Part shown: positions 44,926 through 55,596 of the stretch, piece by piece
Position numbering within the stretch: the first letter of the stretch is position 1
Layout of the letters: each line of letters starts with the position of its first letter
DNA from: Rhodopseudomonas rhenobacensis
GTDB taxonomy: Bacteria; Pseudomonadota; Alphaproteobacteria; Rhizobiales; Xanthobacteraceae
Assembly (NCBI RefSeq): GCF_014203125.1
Contig: NZ_JACHIH010000026.1
Coordinates: forward strand, 1-64,000
Reading direction: 5' to 3'
Length of the DNA stretch: 64,000 nt
Position numbers and translations under genes: made by a program
The notes under the pieces: generated by a model
What the model saw: the letters and a program-made list of their open reading frames with translations, nothing else
Told to the model about the DNA's origin: nothing
Databases searched by the model: none

Positions 44926-46851
44926 GTGTCCGAATTCAGTAAAACGCCGCTCCTCGACACCATTCGCACCCCCGCCGACCTGCGCAAGCTCCGCATTGAC
45001 CAGGTGCGACAAGTGGCCGACGAATTGCGTCTGGAAACCATCGAGGCCGTGTCGGTCACCGGTGGACATTTCGGCGCCGGCCTCGGCGTGGTCGAATTGA
45101 CCACCGCGATCCATTACGTGTTCGACACCCCGCGCGACCGGCTGATCTGGGACGTCGGGCATCAGGCCTATCCGCACAAGATCCTGACCGGACGGCGCGA
45201 CCGCATCCGCACCCTGCGCACCCCGGGCGGGCTGTCCGGCTTCACCAAGCGCACCGAGAGCGACTACGATCCGTTCGGCGCCGCACACTCCTCGACCTCG
45301 ATCTCCGCCGGCCTCGGCATGGCGGTGGCGCGCGACCTCGCCGGCGGCAAGAACAACGTGATCGCGGTGATCGGCGACGGCTCGATCTCCGCCGGCATGG
45401 CCTATGAGGCGATGAACAACGCCGGCGCGATGAATTCCCGGCTGATCGTGATCCTCAACGACAACAACATGTCGATCGCGCCCCCGGTCGGCGCGATGTC
45501 GGCCTATCTGTCGCGGCTGTACTCCGGCAAGACCTACCGGACGCTGCGCGAGGCCGGCAAGCAGATCGGCAAGCACCTGCCGAAGCTGATCGCCGACCGC
45601 GCCGCGCGCGCCGAGGAATATTCCCGCGGCTTCATGATGGGCGGCGGCACGCTGTTCGAGGAACTCGGCTTCTATTACGTCGGCCCGGTCGACGGTCATA
45701 ACCTCGACCACCTGCTGCCGATCCTGCAGAACGTCCGCGACGCCGAGACCGGCCCGTTCCTGATCCATGTCGTCACCCAAAAGGGCAAGGGCTACGCCCC
45801 GGCCGAGGCCGCCTCCGACAAGTATCACGCGGTGGTGAAGTTCGACATCGCCACCGGCGCCCAGGCCAAGGCGAAATCCAACGCGCCGTCGTATCAGAAC
45901 GTGTTCGGCCAGAGCCTGGTCAAGGAAGCCCAAAAGGACGACAAGATCGTCGGCATCACCGCGGCGATGCCGTCCGGCACCGGCATCGACATCTTCGAGA
46001 AGGCGTTCCCGACCCGCACCTTCGACGTCGGCATCGCCGAACAGCACGCCGTGACCTTCGCGGCGGGCCTCGCCGCCGAGGGCTACAAGCCGTTCTGCGC
46101 GATCTATTCGACCTTCCTGCAGCGCGGCTATGACCAGGTGGTGCACGACGTCGCGATCCAGAGCCTGCCGGTGCGCTTCGCGATCGACCGCGCCGGGCTG
46201 GTCGGCGCCGACGGTGCCACCCATGCGGGTTCGTTCGACAACGCCTATCTCGGCTGCCTGCCGAACTTCGTGATCATGGCCGCCTCCGACGAGGCCGAGC
46301 TGGTCCACATGGTGGCGACCCAGGTGGCGATCAACGACAAGCCGAGCGCGGTGCGCTATCCGCGCGGCGAAGGCCGCGGCGTCGAGATGCCGGAAGTCGG
46401 CATTCCGCTGGAGATCGGCAAGGGCCGCGTGGTCCGCCAGGGCAACAAGGTGGCGCTGCTGTCGTTCGGCACCCGTCTCGCCGAATGCGAAAAGGCCGCC
46501 GACGAACTGGCCACGCTGGGCCTCTCCACCACCATCGCCGATGCCCGCTTCATGAAGCCGCTCGACGTCGAATTGGTGCTGAAGCTCGCCCGCGACCACG
46601 AGGTGCTCTTGACCATCGAGGAAGGCTCGATCGGCGGCTTCGGCAGCCATGTGATGCAGACGCTGGCCGAGCACGGCATGCTCGACGGCGAGGTGCGGAT
46701 GCGCGCGATGGTGCTGCCCGACGAGTTCATGGACCACGATACCCCGACCGCGATGTACGGCCGCGCCGGCCTCGACGCCAAGGGCATCGTCGCCAAGGTG
46801 TTCGAGGCGCTCGGCAAGGACGCCAAGACCGAGACCGTGAAGCTGGCGTAA
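44926..46851 (+). CDS. dxs: 1-deoxy-D-xylulose-5-phosphate synthase
   Basis: A 641-residue ThDP enzyme that joins pyruvate and glyceraldehyde 3-phosphate, the first step of the non-mevalonate isoprenoid pathway. The N-terminal DXS motif includes [15 protein letters not shown]. The ThDP motif is [18 protein letters not shown] with the Asn of LNDNNMSIA. The transketolase-like middle part contains [16 protein letters not shown] with the catalytic Glu. It begins with GTG at 44926 ([12 protein letters not shown]). Isoprenoid supply would feed carotenoids, quinones and, in a photosynthetic relative, bacteriochlorophyll. Confidence 0.97.
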   Translation: MSEFSKTPLLDTIRTPADLRKLRIDQVRQVADELRLETIEAVSVTGGHFGAGLGVVELTTAIHYVFDTPRDRLIWDVGHQAYPHKILTGRRDRIRTLRTPGGLSGFTKRTESDYDPFGAAHSSTSISAGLGMAVARDLAGGKNNVIAVIGDGSISAGMAYEAMNNAGAMNSRLIVILNDNNMSIAPPVGAMSAYLSRLYSGKTYRTLREAGKQIGKHLPKLIADRAARAEEYSRGFMMGGGTLFEELGFYYVGPVDGHNLDHLLPILQNVRDAETGPFLIHVVTQKGKGYAPAEAASDKYHAVVKFDIATGAQAKAKSNAPSYQNVFGQSLVKEAQKDDKIVGITAAMPSGTGIDIFEKAFPTRTFDVGIAEQHAVTFAAGLAAEGYKPFCAIYSTFLQRGYDQVVHDVAIQSLPVRFAIDRAGLVGADGATHAGSFDNAYLGCLPNFVIMAASDEAELVHMVATQVAINDKPSAVRYPRGEGRGVEMPEVGIPLEIGKGRVVRQGNKVALLSFGTRLAECEKAADELATLGLSTTIADARFMKPLDVELVLKLARDHEVLLTIEEGSIGGFGSHVMQTLAEHGMLDGEVRMRAMVLPDEFMDHDTPTAMYGRAGLDAKGIVAKVFEALGKDAKTETVKLA

Positions 46852-46900
46852 GCCGAGCTTGGGTTCAGGGCTGACCGCGGCGACGCCGCACTCCCTGCGC

Positions 46901-47076
46901 CGTCATCCTGAGGCGCTCGCCCGCTTGGGCGAGCCTCGAAGGATGCGGCCGCGTGTGCCCGCGGCCCATGCTTCGAGGCGCTCGCCCGCTTGGGCGAGCC
47001 TCGAAGGATGCGGCCGCGTGTGCCCGCGGCCCATGCTTCGAGGCCCTCGCTGCGCTCGGGCACCTCAGCATGACGG
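46901..47076. repeat. Dispersed repeat, family A, with an internal 65-base tandem duplication
   Basis: Ends CGTCATCCTGAGGCGC and CACCTCAGCATGACGGC. Inside, the 65-base block at 46911-46975 is repeated exactly at 46976-47040, beginning AGGCGCTCGCCCGCTTGGGC. A third partial start (AGGCCCTCGC) follows. Together with flanks it fills the 298-base dxs-to-next-gene gap. Confidence 0.85.
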
Positions 47077-47149
47077 CGTGGGTGTTGCGAGGCGGCGTTG
47101 CGTGCCGTGCTATGATCGCGAGCGACGCAGCTCGCCCGGATGACTCCCC

Positions 47150-47716
47150 ATGTTGATCTATCTCGCCGGTCCCGACGTGTTCCTGCCGGACGCCATCGAG
47201 ATCGGCAGGCGCAAGCAGGCGATCTGCGCCCGCCATGGCCTGACCGGGCTCTATCCGCTCGACAACGCGTTCGACGCCGCGACGCCGGAGCTGTCGCTCG
47301 AGATCTTCCGCGCCAACGAGGCGATGATGATCAAGGCCAGCGCGATCATCGCCAACCTCACGCCGTTTCGCGGCCCCAGCGCCGACGCCGGCACGGTCTA
47401 TGAGCTCGGCTTCATGGCCGGGCGTGGCAAGCTCTGCCTCGGCTATTGCAACGATCCGTTGCCCTACCCGCGGCGCATCGCCGCGCGGGGCGAAGTGACG
47501 GCGCGCGATGGCGTGTTGCACGATGCCCACGGCCATGTGGTGGAAGACTTCGGCCTCGCCGACAATCTGATGATCGCGCACGCGCTGGATCTGCATGGTT
47601 GCGCGCTGGTGACGCCGCAGCAGGCGCCCGACGATCTGTGGCACGACCTCGCCGCCTTCGAGGCCTGCGTGCGACTGGCTGCAACGCGGCTGGTGCAGGC
47701 GCAGGCGCCACGATGA
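47150..47716 (+). CDS. Nucleoside 2-deoxyribosyltransferase-like protein
   Basis: A 188-residue protein. The start LIYLAGPDVFLPDAIEIG and the later TPELSLEIFRANEAMMIKAS and GTVYELGFMAGRGK match the nucleoside 2-deoxyribosyltransferase fold, in which the Glu of YELG is catalytic. It would move deoxyribose between bases or hydrolyse nucleosides. The following tlyA overlaps its stop by four bases (ATGA), so both may be expressed together. Confidence 0.82.
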   Translation: MLIYLAGPDVFLPDAIEIGRRKQAICARHGLTGLYPLDNAFDAATPELSLEIFRANEAMMIKASAIIANLTPFRGPSADAGTVYELGFMAGRGKLCLGYCNDPLPYPRRIAARGEVTARDGVLHDAHGHVVEDFGLADNLMIAHALDLHGCALVTPQQAPDDLWHDLAAFEACVRLAATRLVQAQAPR

Positions 47717-48474
47717 CCGCGCCTCCCTCCGACGGCGGCGGGGCGCCGCGCAAAAAGCGCGCCGATGTGCTGCTGGTCGAGCGCGGGCTGTTCGAAAGCC
47801 GCGCCCGCGCGCAGGCCGCGATCGAAGCCGGATTGGTGTTCGCCAACGGCAAGCAGGTCGGCAAAGCCTCGGAGGGCATCGCCGCCGACGCAGCACTGCA
47901 GGCCGAGCCGGCGCACCCTTACGTGTCGCGGGGCGGCGTCAAGCTCGCCGGCGCGCTGGAGAAGTACCCGATCGAAATCGAAGGCCACGTCTGCCTCGAC
48001 GTTGGCGCCTCCACCGGCGGCTTCACCGAGGTGCTGTTGCTGAACGGCGCCAGCCTGGTGTTTGCGGTCGACGTCGGCCACGGCCAGCTGCACGCCTCGC
48101 TGCAGGGCCACCCGCAAATCGTCTCGATGGAAGGCACCGATATCCGCAGCCTCAAAGGCACGCGGCTGCCGGCGCGGCCCGATGTGGTGGTGATCGACGC
48201 CAGCTTCATCTCGCTGAAGGCGGTGCTGCCGGCGGCGCTGGAATTGGCGGCGTCGCCGATGTGGCTGTTGGCGCTGATCAAACCGCAATTCGAACTGAAG
48301 AGCGGGCACAACAAGCGCGGCATCGTCAAGGACGATGCGCTGCACCGCGCGGTGTGCGACGACATCGCCGGCTATGCCACCTCGCTCGGCTGCACCGAGA
48401 TCGCGGTGTTCCCCTCGGCGATCGCCGGCGGCGACGGCAATATCGAGTTTTTTCTCGGCGCGCGGCGGGGCTAG
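47713..48474 (+). CDS. tlyA: TlyA-type rRNA 2'-O-methyltransferase
   Basis: A 253-residue protein. The N-terminal S4 RNA-binding domain is RADVLLVERGLFESRARAQA. The Rossmann methyltransferase domain has the SAM motif CLDVGASTGGFTEVLLLNGA. The K-D-K-E-like catalytic positions include KPQFELKSGHNKRGIVKD. TlyA methylates 16S and/or 23S rRNA ribose at the subunit interface. The start overlaps the preceding stop by four bases. Confidence 0.93.
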   Translation: MTAPPSDGGGAPRKKRADVLLVERGLFESRARAQAAIEAGLVFANGKQVGKASEGIAADAALQAEPAHPYVSRGGVKLAGALEKYPIEIEGHVCLDVGASTGGFTEVLLLNGASLVFAVDVGHGQLHASLQGHPQIVSMEGTDIRSLKGTRLPARPDVVVIDASFISLKAVLPAALELAASPMWLLALIKPQFELKSGHNKRGIVKDDALHRAVCDDIAGYATSLGCTEIAVFPSAIAGGDGNIEFFLGARRG

Positions 48475-48516
48475 AGCATTCACCTTTGGGGGCGCAGCAT
48501 CTAACCCCAATGCAGT

Positions 48517-48685
48517 CGTCATTCCGGGGCGCGAGCCGCGCAAGCGGCGAACGAGCCCGGAATCCATAACCCCTGTCCTCGATGATAGGGCCCGACCGTC
48601 GCCCCTCTTGCCCAGCATGAGATGCTGCGGCGTATGGATCCCGGGCTCACTCGCCGCTCACGCAGCTCGTGCCCCGGGATGACGG
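48517..48685. repeat. Dispersed inverted repeat, family C (diverged)
   Basis: Left end CGTCATTCCGGGGCGCGAGC, right end CGTGCCCCGGGATGACGGC. Inner arms GAGCCCGGAATCCAT and ATGGATCCCGGGCTC. It fills most of the 289-base tlyA-to-MATE gap. Confidence 0.8.
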
Positions 48686-48763
48686 CTGTATTTGTGTTGA
48701 GCGCGACCAACCGTCGCGCGAATGGGACATCGTGCCGCCGCAACTTCCGCTAGGGTGCGCGCC

Positions 48764-50173
48764 ATGACATCCCCTGACTTCACCCTCGCCGCCGGCGCCC
48801 CCGCGCCGGCGCGTTCGTCTGCGTGGCGGCTCGAGATCGGCGAGACGCTGTGGCTGGCCGCGCCGATGGCGCTGACCCAGCTCGGCCAGGTCGCGATGAT
48901 GACCACCGATCTGGCGCTGATCGGCCGGCTCGGCGATGCCGCGGTGGCGGCGGCGGCGCTGGCCCATACGGTGCTGTTCATCGCTTTTATGCTGGGTATC
49001 GGGCTGGTGTCGGCGGTGGCGCCGTTGGCGGCGCAGGGTTTTGGCGCCCGCGCGCCGCGCCAGGTCCGCGCCTCGCTGCGGGTCGGGATCTGGGCGGCGC
49101 TGTGCGCCGGGGTGCCGCTGACGCTCGGCCAGCTCTATGGCGAGCAATTGCTGCTTTGGCTCGGCCAGCAGCCCGTCACCGCGCAGCTCGCCGGCCGCTA
49201 TCTCGACGGCCTGGCCTGGTCGCTGGTGCCGTCGTGGATCTTCATCGCGCTGCGCGGCTTCATGGGCGCGGTCAACCGCCCGGCGCCGGCGCTGTGGATC
49301 ATGCTGGCGGCGGTGCCGCTGAATGCCGCCCTCGCCTACGCGCTGATCCACGGCGCGCTGGGGCTGCCGCGGCTGGAAATTTTCGGCGCCGGGCTCGCCA
49401 CCACCATCGTGTCGGTGGCGATGTGCGGCGTCGCGCTCTTGGTGTGCTACGCCTGCCAGCCGTTCCGCAAATATCGCGTGCTGGCGCAGTTCTTTCGGCC
49501 GCATTGGCCGTTGTTGCGGCGGCTGTTGGCGCTCGGGCTGCCGATCTCCGGCGCCTCGGCGCTGGAATACGGCGTATTCGGCGCCGCCGCGCTGTTGATG
49601 GGCCGGATCGGCACCAGCGCGCTCGCGGCGCATCAGATCGCGCTGCAGATCGCCGCCATCCTGTTCATGGTGCCGCTCGGCATTTCGCTCGCCGCCACGG
49701 TGCGAGTCGGCCATGCGGTCGGCCGCAACGATCCGGCCGGCGCGCGCCGCGCCGGCTTCGTGGCGATGGGGATCGGGCTGATCTTCATGATCACGATGAC
49801 GCTCTTGGTGGCGCTGACCCGAACCCAGATCCCGCAGCTGTTTCTTGGCGACGGCATTGCCGCCGACGAGACCGCGCAGATCACCGCGTCGCTGCTGGTG
49901 GTGGGGATCAGCTTCTTCATCGTCGACGGCCTGCAGGTGGTCGCCAACGGCGCCTTGCGCGGCCGTAACGACACCAGGATCCCGCTGATGTTTGCCGCGT
50001 TCGGGTTCTGGGCGATCGGATTTCCCTGCAGCTATCTGCTCGGCTTCAACGCAGGCTTCGGCCCCGCCGGGGTCTGGAGCGGGCTGTCGCTCGGGCTCAC
50101 GATCTATGCCGGGCTGTTGGTGTGGCGCTTCCACCGGCTGACGCTGCCACCGCGCAACTTGACCGCGCTCTGA
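48764..50173 (+). CDS. MATE family multidrug efflux pump
   Basis: A 469-residue protein with about twelve helices in two halves. The N-terminal half starts at [20 protein letters not shown], and the second half repeats the fold near [20 protein letters not shown]. NorM-like features include [24 protein letters not shown] pumps exchange drugs or metabolites against Na+ or H+. I chose ATG at 48764; the upstream ATG at 48722 is weaker. The next gene starts 41 bases after this stop, on the same strand. Confidence 0.9.
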   Translation: MTSPDFTLAAGAPAPARSSAWRLEIGETLWLAAPMALTQLGQVAMMTTDLALIGRLGDAAVAAAALAHTVLFIAFMLGIGLVSAVAPLAAQGFGARAPRQVRASLRVGIWAALCAGVPLTLGQLYGEQLLLWLGQQPVTAQLAGRYLDGLAWSLVPSWIFIALRGFMGAVNRPAPALWIMLAAVPLNAALAYALIHGALGLPRLEIFGAGLATTIVSVAMCGVALLVCYACQPFRKYRVLAQFFRPHWPLLRRLLALGLPISGASALEYGVFGAAALLMGRIGTSALAAHQIALQIAAILFMVPLGISLAATVRVGHAVGRNDPAGARRAGFVAMGIGLIFMITMTLLVALTRTQIPQLFLGDGIAADETAQITASLLVVGISFFIVDGLQVVANGALRGRNDTRIPLMFAAFGFWAIGFPCSYLLGFNAGFGPAGVWSGLSLGLTIYAGLLVWRFHRLTLPPRNLTAL

Positions 50174-50214
50174 TTGCGGCTTTACGCGCTGCCGGCTGCG
50201 GGCTATCGCAGGCC

Positions 50215-51453
50215 ATGACGGAAACGCTGATCATCGACCATGTCGGGCATCGCGGCGACGGGGTGACCAGCCGCGGCGGCGAAGCGGTGTTCGTGCCCTA
50301 TGCGCTGGGCGGCGAGACCGTCGAAGTCGACGCCGTCGCCGGCCATCCGGATCGCCGGGTGCTGCTGCGCGTGGATCAGCCGAGCGCCGAGCGGATCGCG
50401 CCGTTCTGCAAGCATTTCGGGGTGTGCGGCGGCTGCGCCATCCAGCATTGGCAGCCCGCGCCCTATCAGGCCTGGAAGCGGCAATTGGTGATCGCGGCGC
50501 TGGCGCAGGCCAAGATCGACTGCGAGGTGGCGCCCTTGATCGACGCCCACGGCGCCGGCCGCCGCCGCATCACGCTGCACGCCCGCAAGGGCACCCACGA
50601 GGTGCTGAAAGTCGGCTTCACCGCGGCGGGCAGCCACGACATCGTGCCGATCGACGCCTGTCCGATCCTTGATCCGGGGCTCGACGGCGCGCTGCAGGCG
50701 GCGTGGGCCTTGGCCGAAGCGCTGGCCGAGACCGGCAAGCCGCTCGACATCCAGGTCACCGCCGCCGACAACGGGCTCGACGTCGATATCCGCGGCTCAG
50801 GAGCGCTGCCGTCGAAGCTGATCGCTAAGCTGTCGCGGCTCGCCGAAGAGCACAAACTGGCGCGGCTGACCCGGCACGGCGAATTGGTGCTGATGCGCAC
50901 GCCGCCTTTGATCAGCATCGGCCAGGCGCATCTGACGCTGCCGCCCGGCGCCTTCCTGCAAGCCACAGCGGCCGGCGAGGCGACGCTGGCGCAGCTTGCG
51001 ATCGAGCGCTGCGGCAAGGCGAAAAACATCGTCGACCTGTTCTGCGGCGTCGGCCCGTTCGCGCTGCGGCTCGCCGCGAAAGCCAAGGTCGCGGCCTATG
51101 ACAGCGAAGCGCCGGCGATCGCGGCGTTGCAGGCCGCCGCCAAAACGCCGGGGCTGAAGCCGTTGGTGGCGGAGGTGCGCGACCTGTTCCGCCGGCCGCT
51201 GGTGACGCAGGAACTACGCGACGTCGACGCCGTGGTGTTCGATCCGCCGCGGCAGGGCGCGCAGGCGCAGGCCGAGAAACTTGCCGCCGGCAAAGTGCCG
51301 ACCGTGGTGGCGGTGTCGTGCAACGCCGCGACCTTCGCGCGCGACGCGCGGATTCTGATCGACGGCGGTTATAAGATCGGCGCGGTGACCCCGGTCGATC
51401 AGTTCCGCCATACGCCGCATGTCGAATTGGTGGCGAAGTTTTCGAAGAAGTAG
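50215..51453 (+). CDS. TrmA/RlmD-type RNA uridine methyltransferase
   Basis: A 412-residue enzyme. An N-terminal OB/TRAM-like domain ([20 protein letters not shown]) leads to an Fe-S cysteine cluster ([16 protein letters not shown]). The SAM domain has [16 protein letters not shown]. The catalytic cysteine lies in [18 protein letters not shown] near the end. This pattern is that of RlmC/RlmD/TrmA-type m5U methyltransferases, exact target uncertain. The gene begins 41 bases after the MATE pump stop on the same strand. Confidence 0.9.
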   Translation: MTETLIIDHVGHRGDGVTSRGGEAVFVPYALGGETVEVDAVAGHPDRRVLLRVDQPSAERIAPFCKHFGVCGGCAIQHWQPAPYQAWKRQLVIAALAQAKIDCEVAPLIDAHGAGRRRITLHARKGTHEVLKVGFTAAGSHDIVPIDACPILDPGLDGALQAAWALAEALAETGKPLDIQVTAADNGLDVDIRGSGALPSKLIAKLSRLAEEHKLARLTRHGELVLMRTPPLISIGQAHLTLPPGAFLQATAAGEATLAQLAIERCGKAKNIVDLFCGVGPFALRLAAKAKVAAYDSEAPAIAALQAAAKTPGLKPLVAEVRDLFRRPLVTQELRDVDAVVFDPPRQGAQAQAEKLAAGKVPTVVAVSCNAATFARDARILIDGGYKIGAVTPVDQFRHTPHVELVAKFSKK

Positions 51454-51530
51454 GCGGCGGGGCTGTACTGCGTTGATACCAGCATTGCTGGGGCGCCTCT
51501 TTGCTCTTGCTGAAGCAACTCCAATAACTC

Positions 51531-51654
51531 CGTCATCCTGAGGCGCCCGAGCAACGCGAGGGCCTCGAAGGATGGGCCGCGAGTGCTCGTAGCCGCATCC
51601 TTCGAGACGCCCGGCTTCGCTCTTCGAGCGCAGCCGGGCTCCTCAGGATGACGG
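51531..51654. repeat. Dispersed inverted repeat, family A
   Basis: Left end CGTCATCCTGAGGCGCCCG, right end CGGGCTCCTCAGGATGACGG. Contains CTCGAAGGATG and CATCCTTCGAG arms. Lies between convergent genes. Confidence 0.8.
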
Positions 51655-51697
51655 CGTTGTACTTGTTGCGCGCGTAGTTGCGCGCTTAGAAGTCCCC

Positions 51698-52528
51698 TCA
51701 CCGTCCCCACCTGTCCTGCCAGATCCGCTCGCCGACCATGCACGACACCCGCGGCTCGGCGGGCGTATCGGCGACCGGCACCACGCGGCGTTCCGGCACC
51801 CGGCCGGCGACCTCCATCACCAGCTTGGTGTGGATCGCCTCCTTGAACTTGTCGCGGTTCTTGATGGTGACGACGAACGAGCCCGGCCCGCCGATCACGC
51901 AATCCTCGTAGTAGTAATCGAGGTTGTCGATATCCATCGTCGAGTAGGACGGCTCCTTCACCATGATCGGCAGGCCGTTGATGACGATGCCCTTCTCCAG
52001 CGCGGCGTCGCGCGCCATGGTCACCGGCATGCCGTTGTTGTTGGGACCGTCGCCGGAAATGTCGATCACCCGGCGCAGCCCGTGATAGGGATTTTCCTCG
52101 AGCAGCGGAATCGCGAAAGCGATCGCGCCGGAGATCGAGGTGCGCGAAGCCCGCCGGATCGACGATTTCAAAATTTCGGCGGCGACCGCGTCGGCGGATT
52201 CCGGGCCGTCGATCACCACCCAGGGAATGATCACCTTCTGATCTGTGGACGCCGCCCATTCGAACATCGTCACCGCGACCTTGCCGGTCGGGCCGGACTT
52301 CAGCGCCTGCAGGAATTCCTTCGATACGATCGCCTCGGCATAGCCCTCGCGCTGCAGCGCCAGTTCGTCGAGGTCCATCGAATAGGAGACGTCGAGCGCC
52401 AGCACCAGTTCGACGTCGACCGGCTTGTCGCCGGCGGCGGGCGCGGCGGGTGCTGCGACGCCCGCGACATCGCCGGACATCAGCGCGGATGCGATCAGCG
52501 CCGTCGCGATCGAGACACCGAAGCGCAT
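51698..52528 (-). CDS. DUF1194 secreted VWA-domain protein
   Basis: A 276-residue protein with a signal peptide (RFGVSIATALIASALMSGDV) and one von Willebrand A domain. The metal-ion site is intact: ELVLALDVSYSMDLDE (DxSxS), and the later NGLPIMVK and GDGPNNNGMPVTM regions. It is a typical DUF1194 member. The role is unknown; extracellular or periplasmic protein binding is likely. It lies convergent with the RNA methyltransferase gene, with the family A repeat between. Confidence 0.88.
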   Translation of the reverse strand: MRFGVSIATALIASALMSGDVAGVAAPAAPAAGDKPVDVELVLALDVSYSMDLDELALQREGYAEAIVSKEFLQALKSGPTGKVAVTMFEWAASTDQKVIIPWVVIDGPESADAVAAEILKSSIRRASRTSISGAIAFAIPLLEENPYHGLRRVIDISGDGPNNNGMPVTMARDAALEKGIVINGLPIMVKEPSYSTMDIDNLDYYYEDCVIGGPGSFVVTIKNRDKFKEAIHTKLVMEVAGRVPERRVVPVADTPAEPRVSCMVGERIWQDRWGR

Positions 52529-52680
52529 GCGCGGACCTCCGTCGTCGTCGGACGCGATGCCGCGCCAGACCGCGATGGTGACACGGCGCGGAAAATGCGA
52601 AAGCCGGCAAACTCCAGTTCCCGTTCACAATCCGGTTAGCGAGCCAGCTTTCTGTGGCACGGCGCGCGCCCGGTTTCGCC

Positions 52681-52768
52681 GCGAAGGATGGGCCGCAGAC
52701 GGCTTCGAGCCGCATCCTCAAGATGCCGGCTGTGCACCGCGCTTCGCCGGCTCTTCAGGATGGCGACT
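52681..52768. repeat. Dispersed repeat, family A (diverged partial copy)
   Basis: CGAAGGATGGGCCGC and CGCATCCTCAAGATG, then GGCTCTTCAGGATGGCGAC match parts of the family A element, but one end is missing. Weak copy in the 278-base DUF1194-aroC gap. Confidence 0.5.
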
Positions 52769-52806
52769 TTGTACTTGTTAGCAAAAACGGCAGCGCGACG
52801 CCGGGA

Positions 52807-53892
52807 CTAACCGATCTGGCCGCGGTGGCGGATCAGGTGATCGGCCAGCACGCAGGCCACCATCGCCTCGGCCACCGGCACCGCGCGGATGCCGACGCAG
52901 GGGTCGTGGCGGCCCTTGGTGAGAATGTCGGTGTCGTGGCCGTCGCGGTCCACGGTCTTGCGCGGCGCCAGAATTGAGGACGTGGGCTTCACCGCAAACC
53001 GCGCCACCACCGGCTGCCCGGTGGAGATGCCGCCCAAGATGCCGCCGGCGTGGTTCGACAGGAACAGCGGGCCGTGATTGCTGGCGCGCATCTCGTCGGC
53101 ATTCTCCTCGCCGGTGAGTGCGGCGGTGGCGAAGCCGTCGCCGATCTCGACGCCCTTCACCGCGTTGATGCTCATCAGCGCCGCTGCGATGTCGCTGTCG
53201 AGCTTGCCGTAGATCGGCGCGCCGAAGCCCGCCGGCACGCCGTCCGCGACCACTTCGATCACCGCGCCGATCGAGGAGCCTTGCTTGCGGATGCCGTCGA
53301 GATAGTCCTCGAAGAATTTCGCCTTGTCCTTATCCGGGCAGAAGAACGGGTTGTTGCCGACCTCGTCCCAATCCCATTTGCCGCGATCGATGGCGTGCGG
53401 CCCCATCTGCACCAGCGCGGCGCGCACATTGATGCCCGGCACCACCTTGCGGGCGATCGCGCCGGCGGCGACGCGGGTCGCGGTCTCGCGCGCCGAGGAC
53501 CGGCCGCCGCCGCGATAGTCGCGGATGCCGTATTTCGCCTCATAGGTGAAGTCGGCGTGGCCGGGGCGGTACTTGTCCTTGATCTCGGAATAGTCTTTGG
53601 AGCGCTGGTCGGTGTTCTCGATCAGGAGCGCGATCGGCGCGCCGGTGGTGACCTGCTCGCCGGTCTTGGGATGCGCCATCACGCCGGACAGGATCTTCAC
53701 CTGGTCGGCTTCCTGGCGCTGCGTGGTGAAGCGCGACTGGCCGGGCCGCCGGCGGTCGAGGTCGCGCTGGATGTCGGCCTCGGTCAGCGCGATCAAGGGC
53801 GGGCAGCCGTCGACCACGCAGCCGATCGCCACGCCATGGCTCTCGCCGAAGGTGGTGACGCGAAACATGTGGCCGAAGGTGTTGAACGACAT
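52807..53892 (-). CDS. aroC: Chorismate synthase
   Basis: A 361-residue enzyme that makes chorismate from EPSP, the last shared step of aromatic amino-acid synthesis. Signatures: [20 protein letters not shown] (with the active-site His), [40 protein letters not shown], and the C-terminal [20 protein letters not shown]. Usual length. Reads leftward as a stand-alone gene between two repeats. The small gap to the preceding gene shows no obvious control element. Confidence 0.97.
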   Translation of the reverse strand: MSFNTFGHMFRVTTFGESHGVAIGCVVDGCPPLIALTEADIQRDLDRRRPGQSRFTTQRQEADQVKILSGVMAHPKTGEQVTTGAPIALLIENTDQRSKDYSEIKDKYRPGHADFTYEAKYGIRDYRGGGRSSARETATRVAAGAIARKVVPGINVRAALVQMGPHAIDRGKWDWDEVGNNPFFCPDKDKAKFFEDYLDGIRKQGSSIGAVIEVVADGVPAGFGAPIYGKLDSDIAAALMSINAVKGVEIGDGFATAALTGEENADEMRASNHGPLFLSNHAGGILGGISTGQPVVARFAVKPTSSILAPRKTVDRDGHDTDILTKGRHDPCVGIRAVPVAEAMVACVLADHLIRHRGQIG

Positions 53893-54026
53893 TTTGAGGC
53901 GCCTGGTCGCGGGAGGGGCGTTGCGTGCCGAGTTTTGCAGTCGGCGGTTGTCGTAACGCGCGGCGCCAGATGGGTCAAACGACGGGGTCGGATTGGCTGC
54001 GCGAGGCCTAACGCCCCGCCGCCGCC

Positions 54027-54620
54027 TCAGCTATAAATCTCCAGCCCGCCGTCGCGGAAGACGTAGACCGCGCCTTGCACGATCGGGCCTTCGATCGCCA
54101 GCGCCGGGGTGGCGAGGCCGAGCGCGACCATCAGGGTGCGCGCGGTGCCGACATGGCCGACCACCACGGTGTCGGCTTCGAGCGATTGCGCCCAATCGGC
54201 GACCAAGGGCAGCCGGCTTTCGTAGCTCTCGCCGCCGAGCGGCGCCACGCTCCAGCGGTCGGCGAGCCGTGCCGCGTAGATCTGCGGATCGGACTTTTCC
54301 ATCTGCGGCAGCGTGAAGCCTTCCCAGTCGCCGTAGCAGATTTCGCGCAGCCGATCGTCGACCGCGTAGTCCGCCGGCGCCAGCTGCAGCGCGCCGCGCA
54401 GCAGCTCCATGGTGAGCCGGGCGCGGCCGAGCGGGCTCGCCACGAACGACAACGCCGCAGGCGTGCGCTGCTCGCGGCCCAATAGATCGCCGAGCATCCG
54501 TCCGGCGGTGGCGGCCTGGGTGCGGCCGATGTCGTTGAGCGGAATGTCCTGGGTGCCCTGGAAGCGGCCGGTGGCGTTCCAGTCGGTTTCGCCGTGGCGG
54601 ACGTAGTAGATGGTCGGCAT
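54027..54620 (-). CDS. Histidine phosphatase family protein
   Basis: A 197-residue phosphoglycerate-mutase-like protein. The catalytic phospho-histidine motif is [15 protein letters not shown] near the N-terminus; the acid/base His is in [13 protein letters not shown]. The later [14 protein letters not shown] is typical of the GpmB/CobC-like branch. The start at 54620 (MPTIYYVRH) is the family one; an ATG at 54653 would add eleven residues. Downstream in transcript from fabI, with 81 bases between, so possibly co-transcribed. Substrate unknown. Confidence 0.9.
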   Translation of the reverse strand: MPTIYYVRHGETDWNATGRFQGTQDIPLNDIGRTQAATAGRMLGDLLGREQRTPAALSFVASPLGRARLTMELLRGALQLAPADYAVDDRLREICYGDWEGFTLPQMEKSDPQIYAARLADRWSVAPLGGESYESRLPLVADWAQSLEADTVVVGHVGTARTLMVALGLATPALAIEGPIVQGAVYVFRDGGLEIYS

Positions 54621-54646
54621 TTCTAAAAGGCTCGGTTTCGAATGAG

Positions 54647-54699
54647 CCGTCACCCTGAGGAGCGGCGCAGCCGCGTCTCGAAGGGCGACGGTTGGGTGA
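54647..54699. repeat. Short partial repeat, family A-like
   Basis: GTCACCCTGAGGAGC, CGTCTCGAAGGGCGAC and GGGTGACG form a shortened family A-type element between the two genes. Confidence 0.45.
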
Positions 54700-54701
54700 C
54701 G

Positions 54702-55523
54702 TCAGTCCTTGCTCGCCAGCGAAATATCCGGCGCGTCGGGACGCTTCATGCCGACCACGTGGTAGCCGGAATCGACGTGATGCACTTCGCCGGTGACGCC
54801 GCGCGACATCCCCGACAACAGATAGACGGCGCTGTCGCCGACCTCGTCGATGGTGACGGTGCGGCGCATCGGCGAATTGTATTCGTTCCATTTCAGAATG
54901 TAGCGGAAGTCGCCGATCCCCGACGCCGCCAGCGTCTTGATCGGCCCGGCCGAAATGGCGTTGACGCGGATGTTCTTCTCGCCGAGGTCGGCGGCGAGAT
55001 AGCGCACGCTGGCCTCCAGCGCGGCTTTCGCCACGCCCATCACATTATAATGCGGCATCCACTTCTCGGCGCCGTAATAGGTCAGCGTCAGGATCGAGCC
55101 GCCGTCGGTCATCAGCTTCTCGGCGCGCTGCGCGATCGCAGTCAGCGAGTAGCAGGAGATCAGCATCGACTTGGAGAAATTCTCCGCGGTGGTGTCGACG
55201 TAGCGGCCGTCGAGCTCGTCCTTGTCGGCGAACGCGATGGCGTGCACCACGAAATCGATCTTGCCCCACTTCTCTTTCAGCACCTCGAACGCCGCGTCGA
55301 TGGTCGACGCATCGGTGACGTCGCAATGCCCGAGCAGGATGCCGCCGAGCTCGGCGGCCAGCGGCTCGACCCGCTTCTTCAGCGCGTCGCCTTGCCAGGT
55401 CAGGGCGATCTCCGCGCCCTGGGCGCGGCAGGCCTTGGCAATTCCCCAGGCGATCGAACGATTATTGGCCACGCCGAGCACCACGCCGCGCTTGCCCTGC
55501 ATCAAGCCTGTAAAGTCAGCCAT
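54702..55523 (-). CDS. fabI: Enoyl-[acyl-carrier-protein] reductase
   Basis: A 273-residue SDR-type enzyme that completes each cycle of fatty-acid elongation. The NAD-binding GVANNRSIAWGIAKACRAQG near residue 16-35 is a FabI signature. The Tyr-(Xaa)6-Lys active site lies in YYGAEKWMPHYNVMGVAKAA. I chose ATG at 55523 (MADFTGLMQGKRG); GGAGACGGA lies just before it, and the longer frame is not supported. Triclosan-target family. Two inverted repeats lie upstream of it. Confidence 0.95.
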   Translation of the reverse strand: MADFTGLMQGKRGVVLGVANNRSIAWGIAKACRAQGAEIALTWQGDALKKRVEPLAAELGGILLGHCDVTDASTIDAAFEVLKEKWGKIDFVVHAIAFADKDELDGRYVDTTAENFSKSMLISCYSLTAIAQRAEKLMTDGGSILTLTYYGAEKWMPHYNVMGVAKAALEASVRYLAADLGEKNIRVNAISAGPIKTLAASGIGDFRYILKWNEYNSPMRRTVTIDEVGDSAVYLLSGMSRGVTGEVHHVDSGYHVVGMKRPDAPDISLASKD

Positions 55524-55541
55524 TCCGTCTCCGATCGCCTG

Positions 55542-55586
55542 GCGCATGACCGAAGTTGATCCGGTTGTCGGGAAAACATCATGCGC
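55542..55586. repeat. Inverted repeat upstream of fabI
   Basis: GCGCATGA (55542-55549) and TCATGCGC (55579-55586) are perfect complements with a 29-base loop. The loop contains GATCCGGTTGTCGGGAAAAC. Such GCATGATNTTTTCCG-type elements are dispersed in related genomes, from memory. It lies 19 bases beyond the fabI start, in the 5' region, so it may affect expression. Confidence 0.5.
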
Positions 55587-55596
55587 AAACAAGAAT

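Noticed and set aside
44893..46737. Minus-strand 614-codon frame opposite dxs
   Set aside because: Shadow of dxs; low-complexity composition.
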